Assembly: GCF_003054285.1 (NCBI RefSeq)
Contig: NZ_QBKS01000001.1
Span: forward strand, 806,001-870,000
Direction of reading: 5' to 3'
DNA from: Litoreibacter ponti
Lineage (GTDB): Bacteria; Pseudomonadota; Alphaproteobacteria; Rhodobacterales; Rhodobacteraceae
DNA length: 64,000 nt
Shown: positions 58,386 to 64,000 of the stretch, piece by piece
Layout: each line of letters begins with the position of its first letter
How positions within the stretch are numbered: the stretch's first letter is position 1
Translations under genes and position numbers: made by a program
Notes under the pieces: generated by a model
Databases searched by the model: none
The model's input: the letters and a program-made list of their open reading frames with translations, nothing else
What the model was told of the DNA's origin: nothing

Positions 58386-58514
58386 TCCGTCCGTGGACCG
58401 CTTTGGACACTTTGATCTTTGACATCTCGCTCTGCCGTCTTCTCTGAAAGCGTTTCGCTGCTTGTCATCGACATCGTGTGAAGATCGCGTCACCCCTCTT
58501 GCACACCGTCCATA

Positions 58515-60521
58515 TCAATGGAGCGCCGCGGACGGCATCGGGCATTGATCCAGCCCAACAAAGTCACGCGCCGTATCCACGGGCACGGAGAAGACGAAGA
58601 TGCTGCCACGGTCAGTGCGGCTTTCCACGTAGATGCCCCCGCCCCATTGATTGACCGTCTTCTTGATGAAGGACAGTCCCAATCCGCTGCCTTCGACGTT
58701 CGCGGAAAGGCGCTTGAACGGGTCAAAGATGGAGGAGAGATGCTCTTGCGGGATGCCGGGCCCATCGTCTTCTACTTCAAACACGGTTTGGTCCCCGATC
58801 CGCTTACCCCTGATCTTGATCACGCCCATTTTGCGGTCATGGTGCTTGATCGCGTTGGAAATCAGATTGCGCATCACTGCATCGAAAGTGGCTGGAGCGA
58901 CACGAAGAGAGGGGAGGTCAGGCTGGATTTCAATTCGGAAGTTGTCGGGAAGGCCGACCATTTCGACGATGGATGGCATCCGTTCGTTCACATCGACAAG
59001 CTCGCTTTCGCTCAACTCTTCATCCGCGCGCGCGTGATCCAGCAGGCCTTGGATAAGGTGGCGCATGCGATCCGAAAGCGTCTCCAGCATTCCGAAGTAG
59101 TCTTGCACATCGTCCGGAAAGTCTTGGTCTGCCTCTGCTATATCTTCTCGAATGACCTGGAGAATGCTGGATTGCTGAACCAAAGGCGCCTTCAGATCAT
59201 GGGCCGCGATCGTCGCGAAAATCTGAAGTTTCTCGTTCGCGCTCTCCAATTCTTTCTTTTGAGCCTCGATCAGTGCCGCCTGATCCAGCAGCCCCGTCAC
59301 ATCCACACGCAATGATGCAAAATAGCCATTGCCGAGCGGCAATTCCGTCGCCTCGAATGTGCGGCCGTTCCTGCCGCGGATCATGCGCGTGATCGACTGA
59401 CCACGGCGCAGTTTGCGCGCCAAGTCATCTGCGAAATGCCGCGTCTCGTCAGTCTGCCAGACCCCCGAGACAACACCTGTTTCGTAGGATTGAATGACGA
59501 GTTCCTGCAGGCTCGCGCCCCGTTCGATCAAGGGAACGAGCTTCGGAAACGCTGACGAGAATCCATCGTTCCAATGAATGGCACGCAGGTCCTTGTCATA
59601 CACAACAACGGCAGAATGCACGGCATTCATCGCTTCTACCAAAAGGTTCGTCGCTTGGGCCTTCTGTGACACCTCCTCCAATCGAGCCGCCTTCTTGCGA
59701 AGGCTCAGGCTGATTGACATGACCATGCCGAGCAAAAGCACGAGGCCGAGAACACCATAAGCGATCAATTCGCCGTTGGGATCGACGCTCGGACTTCCGA
59801 ACCAGATCTCGTTGAGCGTGCTCAGCTCTGACGGCGTGAGTGTGTCGCGGATCCGGGTATTCATCGCAGACAGCAGCTCCGGGCGATCCGGGGAGACGTA
59901 GAAAGCGTACGGAAATTCCTCCAGCGGCGGCTCGACGGGTTGCACCGCGCGGTCGAGCTCCATCAGCCGCAGGCGCGCGGCGAAACTATCGGTAGCACCG
60001 ACGACCGCATCCACATCACCGACCAGCAGCCCGAGGATTTGATCATCGGGGGTTTCGTATTCGACGAGCTTTGCGAAGGGAATGCCCTGCGCAATCTGAA
60101 CGGCGATCGAGCCGCGCACAACCCCGATGCGGTCGCCCGAGAAGGCCGCGACCTCATCACCGGCTCTTTCCGCCTTTGTAAACAAAGCACTCCCAAATGC
60201 GCCGAGCGGGTCAGTCGCGTCGGCGCGCGCCAAGCGATCTTCTGTCAGACCAAGCAGGGTCGAGATATCAGCCCGCCCGTCCCTGAGCATTGTGATCATT
60301 TCGTCGGGCGATGCCGCGGGTATGAAGCTCAACTCCGCCTCTTCCAGCAGCGCGCGGGCCAGATCGATTGACAGGCCTTCCGCAGCGCCGCCGGGACCCG
60401 TGAAGGAATAGGGTGGGAACTCGACATAAGCCATGCGGACCGGCGTCTCGGCCTGCGCCGCGCTCAGGCTCACGCAGGCAAGCAAGCATGCGAGAAGAAA
60501 CCTCAATCTTATAAACACCAT
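58515..60521 (-). CDS. Hybrid sensor histidine kinase with periplasmic SBP_bac_3 domain
   Basis: 668 residues. Signal peptide 1-24, periplasmic amino-acid-binding-protein-like domain about 25-245 (VRMAYVEFPPYSFTGPGG, GRADISTLLGLTEDR), transmembrane helix 252-274, a PAS-like region about 295-410, then a kinase. H441 is in AAHDLKAPL, the N-box at NLISNAIKHHD (552-562), G1 at DDGPGIP, and G2 at GSGLGLSFIK. No receiver gene is next to it, so it is an orphan. The start has AGGGAA upstream; a longer frame adds 54 residues. Confidence 0.85.
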   Translation of the reverse strand: MVFIRLRFLLACLLACVSLSAAQAETPVRMAYVEFPPYSFTGPGGAAEGLSIDLARALLEEAELSFIPAASPDEMITMLRDGRADISTLLGLTEDRLARADATDPLGAFGSALFTKAERAGDEVAAFSGDRIGVVRGSIAVQIAQGIPFAKLVEYETPDDQILGLLVGDVDAVVGATDSFAARLRLMELDRAVQPVEPPLEEFPYAFYVSPDRPELLSAMNTRIRDTLTPSELSTLNEIWFGSPSVDPNGELIAYGVLGLVLLLGMVMSISLSLRKKAARLEEVSQKAQATNLLVEAMNAVHSAVVVYDKDLRAIHWNDGFSSAFPKLVPLIERGASLQELVIQSYETGVVSGVWQTDETRHFADDLARKLRRGQSITRMIRGRNGRTFEATELPLGNGYFASLRVDVTGLLDQAALIEAQKKELESANEKLQIFATIAAHDLKAPLVQQSSILQVIREDIAEADQDFPDDVQDYFGMLETLSDRMRHLIQGLLDHARADEELSESELVDVNERMPSIVEMVGLPDNFRIEIQPDLPSLRVAPATFDAVMRNLISNAIKHHDRKMGVIKIRGKRIGDQTVFEVEDDGPGIPQEHLSSIFDPFKRLSANVEGSGLGLSFIKKTVNQWGGGIYVESRTDRGSIFVFSVPVDTARDFVGLDQCPMPSAALH

Positions 60522-60642
60522 TCGCCGGTTCCCTGTGATTTGCCTCCTTTTTCCAGAGATCGGTTTATAGTCGTTTAAGACCCCTCGCCTTTTGTCGACG
60601 ATTTTAAGTATGCTCCTCCGGGAAACGCCAACGGAGGCCAAG

Positions 60643-61038
60643 GTGAGCAAGAAATATGACCGCGGCGAAGCCGTACGACGCAAGGTCCTAGGGGACGCCC
60701 ATGTGGACCGTTCCCAGGCGAAACAAACGGCGTTTGATCAACCTTTCCAAGAGCTTATCACAGAGTCAGCTTGGGGCACCGTCTGGGCATCGGACGCGAT
60801 TACCTTGCGGGAGCGATCGATGCTCACGCTCGCGATCCTCGCGGCCACGAAGAACTTCAATGAAATTCCGATGCATATCCGCGCCACGGCCAATACCGGC
60901 GCCACGCGCGAAGATATTTGTGAGGTCTTTCAGCATGTTACCATCTACGCCGGTGTTCCCACGGCCAATCATGCGATCCAGCTTGCCAAAGCCACGTTTG
61001 CAGAGATGGATGCGGAAGCCGAAGCCGCCGAAGACTGA
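60643..61038 (+). CDS. Carboxymuconolactone decarboxylase family protein
   Basis: 131-residue PcaC-like protein: YDRGEAVRRKVLGDAHVDRS opens the fold, then WGTVWASDAITLRERSMLTL and EIPMHIRATANTGATREDI, with the histidine of EVFQHVTIYAGVPTANHAI as active-site candidate. A GTG start at 60643 with GGAGG 5 bp upstream fits the family length of about 130; an upstream ATG would add 17 residues. No other pca genes are here, so its substrate is open. Confidence 0.82.
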   Translation: MSKKYDRGEAVRRKVLGDAHVDRSQAKQTAFDQPFQELITESAWGTVWASDAITLRERSMLTLAILAATKNFNEIPMHIRATANTGATREDICEVFQHVTIYAGVPTANHAIQLAKATFAEMDAEAEAAED

Positions 61039-61225
61039 ACGCAATTTATTTCAAGTCTGAAACGCTTTGGCACATTTTGTGGCTTGGAAACTGCTCGGTA
61101 CAATATTCGGCACGACCTCTAAAACTCCGCCTCATTTGCGCCACAATTCTGCCCCCGAGGCGCCTTAATGCCGTGCTGAGGTTCTTGGACACCGAGCATG
61201 AAAATTAACGCAAGGAGGCCAGATC

Positions 61226-61330
61226 ATGGCCTATCAAGCCCCCTCCCCGACGCCTCAGCCGACGGGCAAAGAGACACAGGCTCCGAAACCGACACCCCCT
61301 GAGGGGTTTTCGGATTGGGCGAGCCTCTAG
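61226..61330 (+). CDS. Candidate 34-residue proline-rich small protein
   Basis: AAGGAGG (61212-61218) lies 7 bp before ATG, a near-ideal ribosome site. The product, MAYQAPSPTPQPTGKETQAP and ending PPEGFSDWASL, is proline- and threonine-rich with no known family. A plausible promoter, TTGTGG-N16-TACAAT, is at 61077-61104. The 324-bp gap it lies in otherwise holds nothing I recognise. Confidence 0.5.
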   Translation: MAYQAPSPTPQPTGKETQAPKPTPPEGFSDWASL

Positions 61331-61362
61331 CGCGGTCGCGCTGGCCGCAATAGACTGGCGAC

Positions 61363-61701
61363 ATGACATCGCCTGTCTCATCTATTCGCAATCTGGGTCC
61401 AGCCTACGAGGCGAGCTTGGCCGCCGTCGGTATTACCAGCGCGGAGCAGCTACGGGAGGTCGGCGCCGATGCCGCCTATGCCAAGCTTTTGGAAAGCGGA
61501 ACCCGGCCGCATTTCATCGGATACTATGTGTTGGTGATGGGTCTGCAGGGGCGGCCCTGGAACGACTGTAAGGGCGACGAGAAGGCCGCACTCCGCGCGC
61601 GCTTCGATGATCTGAAAGCGAAGCATTTCAACAGTGATTTGAGTGGCTTGGAGCGTATTCTGGATGAAATTGGCGTGAACAATCGCGCGCGCAGCAATTG
61701 A
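61363..61701 (+). CDS. TfoX C-terminal domain protein
   Basis: 112-residue protein with the TfoX/Sxy C-terminal fold: SSIRNLGPAYEASLAAVGIT is a helix-hairpin-helix start, followed by VGADAAYAKLLESGTRPHFI and GYYVLVMGLQGRPWNDC. In Enterobacteria TfoX aids competence gene expression; a stand-alone C-terminal domain in alphaproteobacteria has no assigned role. It lies 32 bp after the small proline-rich frame. Confidence 0.78.
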   Translation: MTSPVSSIRNLGPAYEASLAAVGITSAEQLREVGADAAYAKLLESGTRPHFIGYYVLVMGLQGRPWNDCKGDEKAALRARFDDLKAKHFNSDLSGLERILDEIGVNNRARSN

Positions 61702-61750
61702 AATCTCTCAATGTGACACCAATTTACATTATATCAACGCAGACACTGAG

Positions 61751-62131
61751 ATGACGCTGGCCCGCTTGGACCGCCTTGCGTATACGCTTGAAAATCTGCT
61801 GCCGATCCCGGGCACGAATTTGCGGATCGGGTTGGACGCTTTGGCCGGTTTCGTGCCGGTCGTAGGCGACGTGATCATGGTCGCCCCGGCGAGTGTCATC
61901 CTGCATCAGGCGCACCGGTTGGGCGCGCCGCGGCACCTATTGATCCGCATGGCGCTCAATGTGGGCGTCGATATGGTGATAGGTATGATCCCGTTCATCG
62001 GTGACATCTTCGACGTTGGATGGAACGCAAACACTCGTAATGTCAATCTGTTGCGCGCATTTCTTGATGCAAATCTGCCGACAGAGCCGCGCATTTCGAG
62101 AACGGCTTCGCGGCAAAGCCCTGTGGTCTAA
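61751..62131 (+). CDS. DUF4112 domain membrane protein
   Basis: 126-residue protein with two hydrophobic hairpins. LDRLAYTLENLLPIPGTNLR, then GLDALAGFVPVVGDVIMVAP and DMVIGMIPFIGDIFDVGWNA are the paired GxxP-type motifs that define DUF4112. Function unknown. It follows the TfoX-like gene after 49 bp and ends before the ndk terminator. Confidence 0.82.
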   Translation: MTLARLDRLAYTLENLLPIPGTNLRIGLDALAGFVPVVGDVIMVAPASVILHQAHRLGAPRHLLIRMALNVGVDMVIGMIPFIGDIFDVGWNANTRNVNLLRAFLDANLPTEPRISRTASRQSPVV

Positions 62132-62175
62132 GACGCTTCCACATTTGCGGTTAGGACGTAGCGGTGACTGGCCGC

Positions 62176-62210
62176 AAAAACAGAAAAGGCCCGCGCCATT
62201 GACGCGGGCC
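62176..62210 (-). terminator. Intrinsic terminator after ndk
   Basis: On the minus strand an 8-bp GGCCCGCG/CGCGGGCC stem with a 7-nt loop is followed by TTTTCTGTTTTT. It lies 23 bp past the ndk stop. Confidence 0.87.
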
Positions 62211-62233
62211 TCCCCCAAAAAATTTCCAGAGAC

Positions 62234-62656
62234 TTAGCCGACCAGTTCGAGGCCGGAGAAGAAGAACGCGATCTCTTCTGCGGCGGTCTCCGGTGCGTCG
62301 GAGCCGTGCACGGAGTTCTCGCCGATGGACAGCGCGAATTCCTTTCGGATGGTGCCCTCTGCGGCCTCTGCCGGGTTGGTGGCGCCCATCACTTCGCGGT
62401 TCTTCGCAATGGCGTCTTCGCCTTCCAGCACCTGCACCACGATCGGCTCGGAGATCATGAATTCGCACAGCTCGTCAAAGAACGGACGGTCCTTGTGCAC
62501 ACCGTAGAACTGCTGCGCTTGGGCCAGGGTCAACTGGATGCGCTTGGAGGCGACGATGCGCAGGCCGGCCTCTTCGAATTTGGCAATGATCTGCCCCGTC
62601 AGGTTGCGCTTGGTGGCGTCGGGTTTGATGATGGAGAAGGTGCGTTGGATCGCCAT
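62234..62656 (-). CDS. ndk: Nucleoside diphosphate kinase
   Basis: 140-residue enzyme that balances nucleoside triphosphate pools. AIQRTFSIIKPDATKRNLTG is the conserved N terminus and the phospho-histidine is in ENSVHGSDAPE. Length is exact for bacterial Ndk; the longer open frame of 40 residues is not supported. It is divergent from the ABC-F gene by about 106 bp. Confidence 0.95.
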   Translation of the reverse strand: MAIQRTFSIIKPDATKRNLTGQIIAKFEEAGLRIVASKRIQLTLAQAQQFYGVHKDRPFFDELCEFMISEPIVVQVLEGEDAIAKNREVMGATNPAEAAEGTIRKEFALSIGENSVHGSDAPETAAEEIAFFFSGLELVG

Positions 62657-62762
62657 GGGAAAGTCCTCGCTGGAGTTACAATTTGGCGCGCACCTAACAT
62701 GGGGCCGCGCCCGTGAAAAGCGCGCAATTGACACCCCTGCCCGCATGGGCGACACGCACCCC

Positions 62763-64000
62763 ATGTTACGTCTCAATGATCTGCGCTACGCCGTCGAGGG
62801 CCGCACCCTGTTCGAGGGCGCCTCTGCCACGATCCCCACCGGCCACAAGGTCGGGCTCGTGGGGCGCAATGGCACCGGCAAAACCACGCTTTTCCGGCTA
62901 ATCCGGGGCGAGCTGGCGCTGGAAAGCGGCACCGTCACCCTGCCCGATCGCGCCCGCATTGGCGGCATCGCGCAGGAGGTGCCATCGAACGAGGTCTCTC
63001 TTCTGAACACCGTGCTCGCCGCCGACACCGAGCGCGCGGATCTCATGGCCGAGGCCGACACGGCCACCGACCCCGACCGCATCGCCGAGATCCAGACCCG
63101 GCTGGCCGATATCGACGCCTGGTCGGCCGAGGCGCGCGCCTCTTCGATCCTCGTGGGCCTGGGCTTCACCCCTGCCGAGACGCATCAGCCCTGCTCGGAT
63201 TTCTCCGGCGGGTGGCGCATGCGCGTGGCGCTCGCCGCGGTGCTGTTCTCCCAGCCCGATCTGCTGCTGCTTGACGAGCCTACGAACTATCTCGACCTCG
63301 AAGGCGCGCTCTGGCTCGAGCACTACCTGACCCGCTACCCGCACACGGTCATCATCATCTCCCACGACCGGGAGCTGCTGAACCGCTCGGTCAACGGCAT
63401 CCTGCATCTCGAAGACAAGCAGTTGACGTTCTACTCGGGCAATTACGACCAGTTCGCCCGCCAGCGCGCCGCGCGCCGCGCGGTGCAGGCCGCCGCCGCG
63501 AAGAAGCAGGAGCTGCAGCGCGCCCACCTGCAAAGCTTCGTCGACCGCTTCAAGGCCAAGGCGTCCAAGGCCAAACAGGCGCAGTCCCGCGTCAAGATGC
63601 TCGAGAAGATGGAAACCATCACCGCCCCAGAGGACGCCGCCCGCGTCGTCTTCACCTTCCCCGAGCCCGAAGAGCTGTCGCCGCCCATTATCAACACCGA
63701 AAGCGCGTCCGTCGGCTATGACGGCACGCCCGTGCTCAGCCACCTGAACCTGCGCATCGACCAGGATGACCGCATCGCGCTTCTGGGCCGCAACGGCGAG
63801 GGCAAGTCGACGCTCGCCAAGCTGCTCTCCGACCGGCTCGATGCCATGGGCGGGCGCGTTACCGCATCCAATAAGCTGCGCATCGGCTTCTTCGCCCAGC
63901 ACCAAGTGGACGAGCTGCATGTCGACCAGACCCCGCTCGAGCACCTGATCAAGGAGCGCCCGAACGAAGGTCAGGCCAAGCTGCGCGCGCGGCTGGCAAG
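62763..64000 (+). CDS. ABC-F family ATPase (C terminus beyond the window)
   Basis: About 412 residues are seen; the gene continues past the right edge. ABC-F proteins are soluble twin ATPases that act on the ribosome, such as Uup or EttA relatives. First Walker A is GRNGTGKTT near residue 34, signature DFSGGWRMRVALAAVLF near 150, Walker B LLLLDEPTNYLDL near 170, with a charged linker (KAKASKAKQAQSRVKMLEKM), then the second Walker A GRNGEGKST. The ATG at 62763 (MLRLNDLRY) fits; an in-frame ATG at 62745 would add 6 residues. Confidence 0.9.
   Translation, partial: MLRLNDLRYAVEGRTLFEGASATIPTGHKVGLVGRNGTGKTTLFRLIRGELALESGTVTLPDRARIGGIAQEVPSNEVSLLNTVLAADTERADLMAEADTATDPDRIAEIQTRLADIDAWSAEARASSILVGLGFTPAETHQPCSDFSGGWRMRVALAAVLFSQPDLLLLDEPTNYLDLEGALWLEHYLTRYPHTVIIISHDRELLNRSVNGILHLEDKQLTFYSGNYDQFARQRAARRAVQAAAAKKQELQRAHLQSFVDRFKAKASKAKQAQSRVKMLEKMETITAPEDAARVVFTFPEPEELSPPIINTESASVGYDGTPVLSHLNLRIDQDDRIALLGRNGEGKSTLAKLLSDRLDAMGGRVTASNKLRIGFFAQHQVDELHVDQTPLEHLIKERPNEGQAKLRARLA

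Noticed and set aside
61069..61085. A sigma-54-like promoter (TGGCAC...GTGGC) upstream of the 34-residue frame
   Set aside because: The GG and GC doublets are 11 nt apart instead of 10, which normally abolishes recognition.
1..64000. Search by eye for CRISPR repeats, transposases, integrases, phage genes or a replication origin
   Set aside because: No regularly spaced repeats, terminal inverted repeats, recombinase motifs or DnaA-box clusters were seen.

Overview
The window is 64 kb of gene-dense, GC-rich chromosome from an alphaproteobacterium, most likely a marine Rhodobacteraceae/Roseobacter-clade species. This rests on: a dimethylsulfoniopropionate (DMSP) demethylase gene (dmdA) next to an acrylyl-CoA reductase gene (acuI); a trgA-trgB-cysK block like the tellurite-resistance locus of Rhodobacter sphaeroides; a split, circularly permuted tmRNA with the tag ANDNKAPVALAA; a SspB-type ClpXP adaptor; tripartite tricarboxylate and frc-type fructose transport operons; and a zapA partner of the ZauP kind. 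I see no insertion sequence, prophage, integrase or CRISPR array. This is core and niche-adaptive chromosome, not an island.

Layout. 1-3.0 kb: end of a urea ABC transporter operon (urtB fragment, urtC, urtD, urtE). 3.0-7.9 kb: a convergent fructose uptake operon (frcB-frcC-frcA-frcK) with a divergent ROK-family regulator. 8.0-10.3 kb: an MscS channel behind a candidate stress promoter. 10.3-16.4 kb: tctCBA carboxylate transporter, divergent from a two-component system plus a third gene for an orphan binding protein. 16.4-25.2 kb: tRNA-Ser(GGA), alanyl-tRNA editing protein, second MscS channel, cysK, trgB, trgA, cyclopropane fatty acid synthase and photolyase, all on the minus strand. 25.3-31.6 kb: BCCT transporter, acuI, dmdA, a DinB protein and a DUF1326/DUF2182 pair. 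31.7-35.4 kb: GntR regulator, orphan polyamine-type binding protein, a Gly/Lys-rich exported protein and tmRNA. 35.4-39.5 kb: ArsR regulator with twin operators, NIPSNAP, monooxygenase-like protein, ChrB, ChrA, SspB. 39.7-45.3 kb: fumC, DUF4169, a Rieske-like protein without its histidines, a ribbon-helix-helix protein, DUF3592, P450 and alpha/beta hydrolase, TusA. 45.4-53.8 kb: indolepyruvate:ferredoxin oxidoreductase with divergent LysR, a candidate small RNA, purL, bolA, an inserted gene, grxD and a cysteine-free glutaredoxin-like protein. 53.9-58.4 kb: tkt, zauP-like, zapA, gap and a 47-residue membrane protein. 58.5-64 kb: hybrid binding-protein/histidine kinase, carboxymuconolactone decarboxylase-like protein, three small genes, ndk and a truncated ABC-F ATPase.

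Themes. Uptake of dissolved organic compounds (urea, fructose, carboxylates, betaine/DMSP, perhaps polyamines) is linked to catabolism (DmdA/AcuI, indolepyruvate oxidation, transketolase/GAPDH). Stress and redox functions are dense (two MscS channels, photolyase, Cfa, tellurite and chromate loci, BolA/Grx4, tmRNA plus SspB). Several intergenic regions carry precise dyad symmetries that look like operators: tct, ArsR, LysR and gap. The most unusual proteins are the Rieske-like protein lacking both histidine ligands, the cysteine-free Grx paralogue beside grxD, and the methionine-rich DUF2182 protein paired with cysteine-rich DUF1326. All family assignments are from reading the sequence; no database search was possible.
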